From a virus: 64,000 nucleotides of DNA. Both the position numbers and the translations under genes were made by a program. Every line of letters starts with the position of its first letter. Within the stretch, counting starts at the first letter, position 1. This document shows, piece after piece, positions 39,694 through 46,152 of this stretch. The notes below the pieces were generated by a model. The model worked only from the letters and a program-made list of their open reading frames with translations. It searched no databases and was not told where the DNA came from. The DNA lies in the IMG/VR virus record IMGVR_UViG_3300035670_000068, positions 1-64,000 of that record; one strand, given 5' to 3'.

Positions 39694-40102
39694 GTTTGTC
39701 TACCTTCTTGAACAACGTCGGACTGATGGTTTCTTCGCCATTGGTGATCGTCTGAAAGCCTTTGCCTAGCAGGTGATCACGCAGACGATGGTTGTTGATC
39801 GACTCGACCACTACAGCGTCGTAACCCCGGAGGCGAGCGAGCATCTTCAGGTTCTCCAGCAGCTCTTTGAAAATGCTCTGGCTTCTGCGACGAGGGTCTA
39901 CCTCAATGGTCGCTATCGTGATCACCTTCAGCATTTCGCCCTTGCACATGCGAACCTGAGCCCGAGCGTAGAGGTTGATCGGCGCGTAGCAGAGCCATCC
40001 AGACTTGGACGAGAAGTAGTTCTTGGCGCTTATGTCGTCGATCATCTGCTCCACATTGCGAACGATGAACCCGATAGCGCCTTTGGCTTCCAGATCAATC
40101 AT
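39683..40102 (-). CDS. GNAT acetyltransferase, 139 aa
   Basis: GNAT core: strand MLKVITIATIEVDPRRRSQS followed by IFKELLENLKMLARLRGYDA, with RRRSQS as the acetyl-CoA loop (RxxxS variant), then VVVESINNHRLRDHLLGKGF and ISPTLFKKVDK as the last strands. Different from the Mom-like and tail-block GNATs, so the window holds three acyltransferase-type genes. Substrate unknown. Confidence 0.75.
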   Translation of the reverse strand: MIDLEAKGAIGFIVRNVEQMIDDISAKNYFSSKSGWLCYAPINLYARAQVRMCKGEMLKVITIATIEVDPRRRSQSIFKELLENLKMLARLRGYDAVVVESINNHRLRDHLLGKGFQTITNGEETISPTLFKKVDKHDL

Positions 40103-40406
40103 GTTTGCTCACCAACCTGTAGATATCCTGCTCGTACAGCGAGTTCGGATAAATCGCTTCGCCCTGAGCCAGACAAGTGTGTATATCGCGCAGCAGCTCA
40201 AGCGCCTTTTCCAGCGTGACTCTCGCCGGTTCCTGGCTCAGCTTGTTGATCTTGCCCTTGAGTCTGGCGATCTCAGCCTTCTGTTCGAAGATTAGCTCCT
40301 GGTCACGCGCCCAAGCCGCTTGCGCTGTTTCGAGAGTGTTGGGAGCTTGTTCGCCACGCGCAAACTGAGCGCTATGTGCTCGCCAATCGATTGGTTTGTC
40401 GGTCAT
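40095..40406 (-). CDS. Hypothetical coiled-coil protein, 103 aa
   Basis: Helical with a charged coil (WARDQELIFEQKAEIARLKG then KINKLSQEPARVTLEKALEL). ATG in an ATGA overlap with the gene upstream. Not recognised; typical early phage accessory protein. Confidence 0.68.
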   Translation of the reverse strand: MTDKPIDWRAHSAQFARGEQAPNTLETAQAAWARDQELIFEQKAEIARLKGKINKLSQEPARVTLEKALELLRDIHTCLAQGEAIYPNSLYEQDIYRLVSKHD

Positions 40407-40627
40407 GGCAGTTCCTCAAAGTGGTCTGAGTGAAGCATGTAACGGTTAAGCGACCCTTCGACCTCGACAGCCCAGAAGTCCTCCGAATCGATGTAATCGC
40501 TATCGCTGACCCAGGTGATTTTGGTTTCAGCAGCGCACTTGGCGTCTTCCTCAGAAGTGACCAAACCCCCTCTCCAGCCCTCCCGTGAGAGCTTTACGCG
40601 CTGACCTACAAATGGCTTGCTCTTCAC
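40403..40627 (-). CDS. Hypothetical protein, 74 aa
   Basis: Small beta-type protein starting with MKSKPFVGQRVKLSREGW, an SH3-like N-terminus (GQRVKLS), and ending RYMLHSDHFEELP. Overlaps both neighbours by four bases. Function unknown. Confidence 0.68.
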   Translation of the reverse strand: MKSKPFVGQRVKLSREGWRGGLVTSEEDAKCAAETKITWVSDSDYIDSEDFWAVEVEGSLNRYMLHSDHFEELP

Positions 40628-40836
40628 GACAGGTACTCCATAGCAGCGTCGTAAACGGCAGCGGCGTCTTTGCCCGCTTGGACGACTGCTTCGCGAAGCG
40701 CGGCGTCGTCCAATGGGTCGAGATCGCCTTTTGCCACCATGTTCGTCACGATCTCAGTGGCTATCTCGCGTATCCGCTTGGTGCGCTCGTTTGCTTTCTG
40801 TTTGGCAATCGCCGGCTCAATCCAACTATCGTCCAT
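40624..40836 (-). CDS. Hypothetical protein, 70 aa
   Basis: Short helical protein (KQKANERTKRIREIATEIVT; DAALREAVVQAGKDAAAVYD). First gene of the set 39304-40836; its promoter must lie in the 40.84-41.02 kb gap. Confidence 0.68.
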   Translation of the reverse strand: MDDSWIEPAIAKQKANERTKRIREIATEIVTNMVAKGDLDPLDDAALREAVVQAGKDAAAVYDAAMEYLS

Positions 40837-41105
40837 TTTGCTTACTCCGCTTGGTTGTGAAAGGTTAGCTCCGTAGCCCGCTCTCCCCTATTCCCGTTTT
40901 CGTCGTGACTCCCGGCAGTCCCATAACCCGTAGGTTGTGTAAGGGGTGAGGTTCTAGATTCCTCCTGCCGGCTGTGTAAGGACGACTTCCGGGTATTCGG
41001 CTCGCAGGCTCCTGTAGGGCCAGACTGTTAAACTTTTTTCTAAGACTTTGACACTTTGCATATATGCGCAAGTGTTCTAGATTCACACTCGCATATATAC
41101 ATATA
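40837..41105. other. Intergenic gap with TGTGTAAGG motifs
   Basis: About 270 bases with no credible gene. Left part is GC-rich and contains two TGTGTAAGG elements (about 40935 and 40974), one followed by GGTTCTAGATT. At 41018-41022 the composition switches abruptly to the GG/CC-free island. An imperfect hairpin ACACTTGC/GCAAAGTGT lies at about 41046-41076. Confidence 0.6.
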
Positions 41106-41285
41106 TTATTGTTCGATAATATCATTCATCGCTTTAATATATAACTTCGCGCTTATTGCTTTAAGTGCGCGCATTTTCATCAGCTCAAACAATTGCGCTG
41201 CAACTTCAAACGATACAACTTTAACGCGATACTTCGTACTAACAATTACGCAGTCAGCGTTAATAACTCGAATATTGATGCTCAT
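41106..41285 (-). CDS. Gly/Pro/Trp-free protein, 59 aa
   Basis: Small gene in the GG/CC-free island. ATG 41285 with GCGAGAG nine bases upstream (a ribosome site without GG). The protein starts MSINIRVINADCVIVSTKYR, has a strand-helix layout and a basic helix (LFELMKMRALKAISAKLYIK). It contains no Gly, Pro or Trp, exactly the residues whose codons need GG or CC. Preceded by TATAAT at 41307-41312 and palindrome copy 13. Codon use is very unlike the rest of the window. Function unknown; size and early-type promoter would suit an inhibitor of a host system. Confidence 0.8.
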   Translation of the reverse strand: MSINIRVINADCVIVSTKYRVKVVSFEVAAQLFELMKMRALKAISAKLYIKAMNDIIEQ

Positions 41286-41306
41286 ATATAATCTCTCGCT
41301 TATTTA

Positions 41307-41346
41307 ATTATATATCTAGTGAGTTAGCTATTAACTAACTCACTAG
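41307..41346 (-). promoter_or_regulatory. Palindrome copy 13 with TATAAT
   Basis: CTAGTGAGTTAG-CTATTAA-CTAACTCACTAG, perfect 12-base arms (41316-41346), the longest of the family, with TATAAT at 41307-41312 on the minus strand. Contains no GG or CC, unlike the loops of many other copies. Confidence 0.75.
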
Positions 41347-41358
41347 ATAGTGTACAAG

Positions 41359-41904
41359 TTACTTGCTGTAAACTTCGAGCAATGCTTTCAGAAACGCATT
41401 GCTATAATCGAAAGTTACTTTCTTATCACTTGCGCTGTACTGCGCGAAGCTAAAGAACTGAGCGAAAGTCTTAAAGTAGCTTGCTTGCGTCAGCGTTTCG
41501 TGCTGCATCTCGCGCTTGATCTGTTCGAGCGTCAAGCTAGCGTCGTGCTTTGCTGCGAGTCGCTGCAGCAGCGCGTCAAGCGCTTTGTCGCGTACTCGCG
41601 CAGAGTGCGCGACAGCTTCGAGCATTGCGATAGAACGCTTCTTACACTCGCGCGACTGCTGAGCGAGCTGCTTAGCGTCGAGCTTGTGCGAGTGCAGCAG
41701 CGCTAGCGCTTTTTCGCTCATATCTGCGAGCGCTTGAGTGTAAGTCTCGTGAGTGTGAGCGCGCTTTGCTGTTTTAGTGAGTGCGTCGCGCTCTTCTTGA
41801 GCTTCGACACTTTCGAGCTTTTGCAGCGCTTCATTTTTAACGCTTTCGTGCTCGTTAGCAGCTACAGCGAAAACATTCTTGATTGCTTCGATTGCTTTAG
41901 TCAT
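41359..41904 (-). CDS. Gly/Pro/Trp-free helical protein, 181 aa
   Basis: ATG 41904 with AAGAGAGAG upstream (purine-rich but without GG). Nearly all-helical, Ala/Lys/Glu/Leu-rich (MTKAIEAIKNVFAVAANEHE, EKALALLHSHKLDAKQLAQQ), His-rich middle (AKRAHTHETYTQAL), aromatic C-terminal part (SYFKTFAQFFSFAQYSASDK). No Gly, Pro or Trp in 181 residues. The frame is open upstream to 42150 with two CxxC pairs, but offers no start codon there, so I treat it as leader. No family recognised. Two sigma70-like promoters upstream predict strong, early expression. Confidence 0.82.
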   Translation of the reverse strand: MTKAIEAIKNVFAVAANEHESVKNEALQKLESVEAQEERDALTKTAKRAHTHETYTQALADMSEKALALLHSHKLDAKQLAQQSRECKKRSIAMLEAVAHSARVRDKALDALLQRLAAKHDASLTLEQIKREMQHETLTQASYFKTFAQFFSFAQYSASDKKVTFDYSNAFLKALLEVYSK

Positions 41905-42073
41905 GATTTTTCTCTCTCTTGAAAATTGCGCTTTTTGCGCTATTGATTTAAGTTTGATTTTCTTTGCTTCATTGTGCGCGACAGACTGCGCGCAGATAAA
42001 GCATCGATCTAGATTGTTAAAGAGCGTCGAGCTTTTCAGCTCTAGAGAGTGTGTTTCGTCTCTCTTGATGCAC

Positions 42074-42101
42074 AGTTTACAGCGTACAGGAACAGCGTCA
42101 A
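42074..42101 (-). promoter_or_regulatory. sigma70-like promoter P2 of the island
   Basis: Minus strand TTGACG (42096-42101), 16-base spacer, TAAACT (42074-42079), preceded by AAAAAACGC. The only GG near here (42089-42090, CC on this strand) lies in the spacer. Confidence 0.75.
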
Positions 42102-42189
42102 GCGTTTTTTGAGAAAAAATAGAATTTTTTCGACTTTTTTTAGTGCTCAAAAAATGATCAGTTTTGACTATCTATTACATGCGCGCACG

Positions 42190-42218
42190 CGAGTAGGACA
42201 GCTAGAAAAGTCTGTCAA
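42190..42218 (-). promoter_or_regulatory. sigma70-like promoter P1 of the island
   Basis: Minus strand TTGACA (42213-42218), 17-base spacer, TACTCG (42190-42195), also preceded by AAAAAACGC. P1 and P2 share the AAAAAACGCTTGAC block, a duplicated strong promoter with UP-like A-tract. The single GG here again lies in the spacer. Confidence 0.7.
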
Positions 42219-42271
42219 GCGTTTTTTGTGCAAAATAGAAAATTCGCAAAAGTCAAGAAGATTTTTTTGGG

Positions 42272-42566
42272 TGAGGATCATCCGCATCGGCGGGCCGTCC
42301 GCACTTGAGGAACTCCCACGGATAAGGAAGGACCACGGTTGAGGATGATCCGCATCCGGGTCCACAGCCGTGGGTGAGGACGATCCGCATCCGCAGCCAA
42401 GGGCGATCCTCAACCGAGGATCAGCCGTGGTGGTATGGCGCTCCCGCCACGGGGCTTGTTCATCCGGCAGCCTTATACCTAAAGGCCGCCATAGGAAAAT
42501 TCCTGGGCCACGGCTATCCCTATATAGGCGCTATGGAAACTCCCACGGTGACTCCCGGACTGACAA
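42272..42566. repeat. Non-coding region rich in CCACGG/CCGTGG
   Basis: About 295 bases with no gene. Repeats of GATGATCCGCATCCG/GAGGATC type and seven CCACGG or CCGTGG hexamers. It borders the GG/CC-free region and is the opposite in composition. Confidence 0.7.
42470..42505. repeat. AGCCTTATA repeat element, copy 1
   Basis: AGCCTTATA, then AAAGGCC, then ATAGGAAAATTCC. The same order appears at 44116-44150 with small differences, in a similar CCGTGG-rich setting. Confidence 0.7.
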
Positions 42567-42595
42567 AAGAGCAGCTGCGGTGAACAACTGCTCTT
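42567..42595 (-). terminator. Terminator after 42.6 kb gene
   Basis: AAGAGCAG/CTGCTCTT stem with TT on the minus strand; ends the unit of the gene at 42604-42840. Confidence 0.65.
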
Positions 42596-42603
42596 GGCTG
42601 TGA

Positions 42604-42840
42604 TCAGTATTCAGCGGTCATGCTGACGAGATCATGGGGATCGTCTTGGTAGTAGTCGTCGAACAGCTTGGCGATAGCTCGCTCTTTGTCGGTGAGCACA
42701 ACAAACGGTCGTTCGTTCAGGTGCTCAGAGAAGACTTGAAAGTTGGCAGACGGGATGTGCTCGATGCGGCGTTCGACGATCTCGACGGTCAGCATGTCGG
42801 TGGATTCGTCGTACTGGACTACGGTGATTTCGTTTTTCAT
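42604..42840 (-). CDS. Hypothetical protein, 78 aa
   Basis: Short acidic protein (VVQYDESTDMLTVEIVERRI; HLNERPFVVLTDKERAIAKL), strand-rich N-terminus then helix. Monocistronic with its own terminator, in the region of small early-type genes. Not recognised. Confidence 0.68.
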   Translation of the reverse strand: MKNEITVVQYDESTDMLTVEIVERRIEHIPSANFQVFSEHLNERPFVVLTDKERAIAKLFDDYYQDDPHDLVSMTAEY

Positions 42841-43010
42841 CTGGTTTCGATCTCTCGGTCTGTTCAGCGTCGAAGTGCGCTGAATCAGAGCGCATTTTAT
42901 CGTGCTGAGAACGGCAAGAGACGGCTCCTAAGCGTTTAGACGAGCTCACCCACGGGTTTTCTCAAACCTCGCTCAAAACGGCTTATAGAGCGTTCTAGAG
43001 GGGTATGCGC

Positions 43011-43036
43011 GTGGCCGGAATCCGGTGGACTGGACC
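43011..43036. repeat. GTGGCCGGAATC repeat, copy 1
   Basis: GTGGCCGGAATC-CGG-TGGACTGGACC; copy 2 at 44661-44686 differs only in the three central bases. ATGGACTGGACC recurs at 43061-43072. Confidence 0.8.
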
Positions 43037-43075
43037 TTACACGCGCATGGCCTGGTTTATATGGACTGGACCTGG

Positions 43076-43360
43076 TTAGACCAGCTCTTCCAGGCGAACC
43101 GACTTCTTGGACGGTGCTCGGGTCTGGAAGTCTTCCTGAGAAACGGGCTTGTACGTCCCGGCTTCGAGCTCGGCCAGGTATTTTTCCCATTCAGCTTGCT
43201 TGAGGTTGGCGGGTTTCTTACCAGGCTTCTGGTTCAGGATGGGCTTGATGTTTTCAGGGCTGGCGTAGCGGGTGACCTCCCCGCCGTAAATCTGCTCGTA
43301 GCGCTCGGTTTCGTGAGCGAGCATGGCGCGTAGTGCTTCTTTGCTCATGGCTTTACTCAT
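43076..43360 (-). CDS. Hypothetical protein, 94 aa
   Basis: ATG 43360 with GGGAG upstream. Charged helical protein with Lys/Pro-rich middle (NIKPILNQKPGKKPANLKQA) and EWEKYLAELEAGTYKPVSQE. Monocistronic; upstream lies palindrome copy 14. Not recognised. Confidence 0.7.
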   Translation of the reverse strand: MSKAMSKEALRAMLAHETERYEQIYGGEVTRYASPENIKPILNQKPGKKPANLKQAEWEKYLAELEAGTYKPVSQEDFQTRAPSKKSVRLEELV

Positions 43361-43462
43361 GGTTGAAGACTCCCGTTTGGTTTAGCTGATTCATCTGGCA
43401 GCGTCTAGCGCGCTGCTCAGACTTGAGTCTATCAACTATCTAACGGGCTAGTGAGTCTTGCG

Positions 43463-43478
43463 TAACTAAGCCCTTAGT
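43463..43478. promoter_or_regulatory. Dispersed palindrome, copy 14
   Basis: ACTAAG-CC-CTTAGT core within TAACTAAGCCCTTAGTGC; a degenerate second site CTAACGGGCTAGTG lies 20 bases away. Upstream of the gene starting at 43360. Confidence 0.55.
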
Positions 43479-43526
43479 GCTACCGGGTGCCAAGGGAGCC
43501 GTGGTGTGCCGTGGGTAAGCCTGCTC

Positions 43527-43554
43527 AAAAGAGAGCACCGTTGTAGGCGCTCTC
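43527..43554 (-). terminator. Terminator after 43.6 kb gene
   Basis: GAGAGC/GCTCTC stem followed by TTTT on the minus strand, just after the stop at 43562. Confidence 0.75.
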
Positions 43555-43561
43555 CGGTAGA

Positions 43562-43798
43562 TCACTGACCAAAAACAGCCGCTGCTGGTTCGATTCGGCC
43601 GTAGTCTATGTCGGCAGCCCAGCACTGAATCTTGCCGTTCACATAGTTCACCGCTTCTTGCAGATTGGTGAACGTCTCATGATCCACCAGCTCGTTGATT
43701 TCGCTGTACTGGTGAAAGTCGTACAAGCCGTTTGCTTTCAAGGTGATCTCGAACAGATCACCCATGAAGTTGGCCTTGAAGATAACCATGTTTGCCAT
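43562..43798 (-). CDS. Hypothetical protein, 78 aa
   Basis: ATG 43798. MANMVIFKANFMGDLFEITL then ANGLYDFHQYSEINELVDHE, a small alpha/beta fold; contains a Trp and a Cys (IQCWAADIDYG). Monocistronic with its own terminator. Not recognised. Confidence 0.7.
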   Translation of the reverse strand: MANMVIFKANFMGDLFEITLKANGLYDFHQYSEINELVDHETFTNLQEAVNYVNGKIQCWAADIDYGRIEPAAAVFGQ

Positions 43799-44182
43799 TT
43801 TTGCTTCTCTCGTCAGTGCAGCCTCTAGCGTGCTGCTCGACTTGTATTGTCTCAACTGACAAGCGGCATGAGCTGGCTCCCGGAGAGTGGTAACTGGCTA
43901 GCCGTGGTGCAGCCGTGGGTGAGCCTTATCCTGGGTAGACCTTGGTTCTGCCGTGGCGATGATCCGGGATTTACCGAGTGCCTACTGGTAAGCCGTGGTG
44001 CAGCCTATTCAGGTAGTGCCGTGGCTCACCAGGACTGCCAAGGTGTGCCTTGGAGCTGCCACGGTTGCCGTGGGTATTTCTACGGCAGCGCCTAACCGTG
44101 GCTAATTGGAAACCCAGCCTTATATATAAAAGGCCCTATGGAAAAATTCCCGCGCATGTACATGCCGTGGCGTGTATAGGCA
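43799..44182. repeat. Non-coding region rich in CCGTGG
   Basis: About 380 bases without a gene. Nine CCGTGG and one CCACGG hexamer between 43898 and 44172, plus CCTTGG/CCAAGG variants. Includes repeat element copy 2. It should also hold the promoter of the gene starting at 43798. Confidence 0.75.
44116..44150. repeat. AGCCTTATA repeat element, copy 2
   Basis: AGCCTTATATATAAAAGGCC then CTATGGAAAAATTCC; matches 42470-42505. Confidence 0.7.
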
Positions 44183-44223
44183 AAAAAATAGCCCGATTAG
44201 AGGGGTTAGCTCTAACCGGGCTC
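44183..44223 (-). terminator. Strong terminator
   Basis: AGCCCG-G-TTAGAG paired with CTCTAA-T-CGGGCT and followed by ATTTTTTT on the minus strand. Ends the unit that includes the 33-residue membrane peptide. Confidence 0.88.
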
Positions 44224-44303
44224 AACAGTCAGTGGTTCGGGGAGACTGACTGAAACGAGAGGGAGGGTATTACAGCGCGCCCCCTGCCTGGCGCTGAAAC
44301 CGT

Positions 44304-44405
44304 TTAGCTGAGCTTGTTCCTGATCTTGACCAGTTCCCGGTGGCAATCGATCAGCTTGAACCAGACCAGTAGTAAGACTATTACACCAAGAGCCACTGGA
44401 ACCAT
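44304..44405 (-). CDS. Single-span membrane peptide, 33 aa
   Basis: ATG 44405 with TAGG eight bases upstream. MVPVALGVIVLLLVWFKLID is one membrane span followed by a basic tail (CHRELVKIRNKLS). A strong terminator 80 bases downstream and the lack of any other gene in the unit support it. Small phage membrane peptides of this kind often modify host envelope proteins; no family is identifiable. Confidence 0.55.
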   Translation of the reverse strand: MVPVALGVIVLLLVWFKLIDCHRELVKIRNKLS

Positions 44406-44878
44406 TTTGCGACCTATCTCTTTAGGTGCAGACTGGTTAAAAATCTAACCAGTCTATACTCAATCTTTTAGCCAGCTGACTGACGTTCTGTCTGTCTCGC
44501 TGCTCAGTTACTAGAACTATACAGACTGACTAGAGGCTGATCTTGTCTGCCAGGTAGGTAGAACTGTAATTCCAGAGGCATTACTACAGGTTGCCGTGGC
44601 AAAGGATAGAAACCACAACCAGACCAATCTAGTCTCGTACCTGTGTGTACCAGCGCACCCGTGGCCGGAATCTCATGGACTGGACCAAGCCTGGTAGCCA
44701 AGGACCGATGGACTCCTGTTCTGGTGAATGGGAGAGCGGTTAGAACGAGAGCGGGCTGCCGGGTGGTGTAAGAAAAGTTTTAGAACGGCTGAACGCACGA
44801 TGATTTGAATACAACCACCCCACCAATCTTTACTCTTACCTATTACACATCCCCTCTATGGTTCTCCATTTCCTTCCC
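44406..44878. other. Non-coding gap, 470 bp
   Basis: Contains repeat copy 2 (44661-44686), two CCGTGG hexamers, a GTGTAAG-TTTTAGAA element at 44767-44783 and a pyrimidine-rich AT stretch to 44880. A 65-codon frame on the minus strand overlaps the repeats and looks accidental. Confidence 0.6.
44661..44686. repeat. GTGGCCGGAATC repeat, copy 2
   Basis: GTGGCCGGAATC-TCA-TGGACTGGACC, see 43011-43036. Confidence 0.8.
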
Positions 44879-45178
44879 CTATACCCAACCGTCTCTCTTT
44901 ACCAGATTCGTTTCATCCTCTAGCCATACGAAGCTAACCTCTCCTGGTGTTCTCTCACTAGGCATTGGTTGTCTCATATAGGGCGGAGGCTCAATTTCTA
45001 TTGCTGTGCATTGGGTAAGGTGCTTTACCTCTATTGGGTTTGTGACGCCTATGAGGTGCAGCCACAGATTGTCGTCGCTGTCTTGTCCTATGTAGCCGAT
45101 CTTCCAGTCGTGGTACTGGTTGAGCATGATCCAGTAGTGCTTACCGGCTTCAAGGTTCTCTTGCTTGAGTATGTTCAT
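44879..45178 (-). CDS. Hypothetical protein, 99 aa
   Basis: Small beta protein (HYWIMLNQYHDWKIGYIGQD, LWLHLIGVTNPIEVKHLTQC, EVSFVWLEDETNLVKRDGWV). Last gene of the operon 44879-47936. Its N-terminal part GKHYWI..DWKIGYI resembles small SH3-like phage proteins. Function unknown. Confidence 0.7.
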   Translation of the reverse strand: MNILKQENLEAGKHYWIMLNQYHDWKIGYIGQDSDDNLWLHLIGVTNPIEVKHLTQCTAIEIEPPPYMRQPMPSERTPGEVSFVWLEDETNLVKRDGWV

Positions 45179-45205
45179 TGGCGTGGTTCTTCTATCTCTA
45201 TGGTT

Positions 45206-45667
45206 TCAGACTGCTGCGTACCGGATCAGGTCGAATGCACGCTTCTCGTATTCACCTAACTGCTTGTAGGTTTCCCATGCTTGGGTAACTGTAGTAATCG
45301 GCGGCTCGTACATTTTGCGCATGATCTCTTTTTGGGAGTGAGACAGTCCTTCCCACCAATCCATTGCCAGTTCGTATTCTGGGTGCATGGAGTCAGCCAG
45401 GAGCTCTTCCATTGTTGCTTCACCCGGACCTCTGTGGGCATCGATGATCTCGAACATCTTTTCCATCGTCATGGGTTGAGAAGGCTGATTGGAGGTGAGC
45501 TTGTATTGATAGGTAGAACCGGGCTTGATTGTTCCTTGTCCTGAGCTTGAGAACGACAGGCTGCCTACGATCTCTTCCATGATCGGGATGATCATGTCCT
45601 TGTATTGGCTATCTATGTCGAAATCGATTGAGAGGTTCAGGACGATCCGGTTCTGGTTATCGGTCAT
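45206..45667 (-). CDS. Operon protein, helical C-terminus, 153 aa
   Basis: ATG 45667 in an ATGA overlap. N-terminal strands (IVLNLSIDFDIDSQYKDMII), then helices with VTQAWETYKQLGEYEKRAFD, reminiscent of the AW-x-x-F/Y helix shared by the four genes upstream. It lacks the C-terminal GxWS tail. Not recognised. Confidence 0.7.
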   Translation of the reverse strand: MTDNQNRIVLNLSIDFDIDSQYKDMIIPIMEEIVGSLSFSSSGQGTIKPGSTYQYKLTSNQPSQPMTMEKMFEIIDAHRGPGEATMEELLADSMHPEYELAMDWWEGLSHSQKEIMRKMYEPPITTVTQAWETYKQLGEYEKRAFDLIRYAAV

Positions 45668-46152
45668 GAGAAGGCTCCAAAGGCTTGTGGTCTTGGCGGT
45701 GCTTTTGCTGCTGGTACAGGTTGCTCTTCTACCACTTCTCCGTCGATCTGGAACAGGTTTCTCAGGTGGTTGGTCAGGTAGGTGATTTCGTTTCGGTCGA
45801 GCCTTTCTTCTGTGAGCCTTCTCACTAGGATTTGGACGTAGGCTCTCCACGCTATCTTGAAGTCCTTGTATTCACCTGCGTCGGACTGATCCACCACCCA
45901 GACTTTCTTGGTGCCGTTCCATCCCAGGAACACCGGCATTCTGTAGGCTCCGTCGAAGATGAATTTGGCGAAGAACTGGCCATTGCTCTGGCTCATGTTC
46001 ACCGGGATTCCTTCGTCGTCCAGCTCAACGTCCCACAGGTAATGCAAGCCTGCTTCTGCTCTGCACAGGCCTTCTTCTGCCCGATTCATGTGGACCAGAA
46101 AGAACCTGGCGATCTCAGGGACTATCTTGGGATCGTGCTTGAGGTTTCTCAT
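45664..46152 (-). CDS. GxFS-tailed paralogue 1, 162 aa
   Basis: Member of a tandem family: KVWVVDQSDAGEYKDFKIAW, then a helix RAYVQILVRRLTEERLDRNE, a Pro/Ala linker and the terminal QAFGAFS. The F-x-x-AW-x-x-F/Y helix and aromatic strand before it recur in the three genes upstream. The tail FGAFS is shared with many other proteins here. Function unknown. Confidence 0.72.
   Translation of the reverse strand: MRNLKHDPKIVPEIARFFLVHMNRAEEGLCRAEAGLHYLWDVELDDEGIPVNMSQSNGQFFAKFIFDGAYRMPVFLGWNGTKKVWVVDQSDAGEYKDFKIAWRAYVQILVRRLTEERLDRNEITYLTNHLRNLFQIDGEVVEEQPVPAAKAPPRPQAFGAFS

Larger units (their letters stand above)
41022..42088. other. GG/CC-free island, 1067 bp
   Basis: I read every base from 41022 to 42088: there is no GG and no CC. 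G and C are still common (line 41521-41580 has 37 of 60) but only as GC, CG or next to A/T. The last dinucleotide before it is CC at 41020-41021, the first after it GG at 42089-42090, which lies in a promoter spacer; the next is at 42196. Two genes, two ribosome sites, one palindrome and one promoter -10 fall inside. Flanks are full of GG and CC. Confidence 0.97.

Noticed and set aside
40865-41125. Minus-strand frame of 86 codons crossing the island border
   Set aside because: Runs from the AT-rich island into the TGTGTAAGG motif region, overlaps the end of the 59-aa gene, and shows no coding character.
41905-42150. N-terminal extension of the 181-aa protein with two CxxC pairs
   Set aside because: The only start there is a TTG upstream of promoter P2 without ribosome site; no ATG or GTG occurs in the frame before 41904, so I treat it as leader. 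A hidden zinc domain cannot be fully excluded.
44504-44701. Minus-strand frame of 65 codons at 44.5 kb
   Set aside because: Its start lies next to a repeat element copy and it runs through CCGTGG repeats; composition not protein-like.
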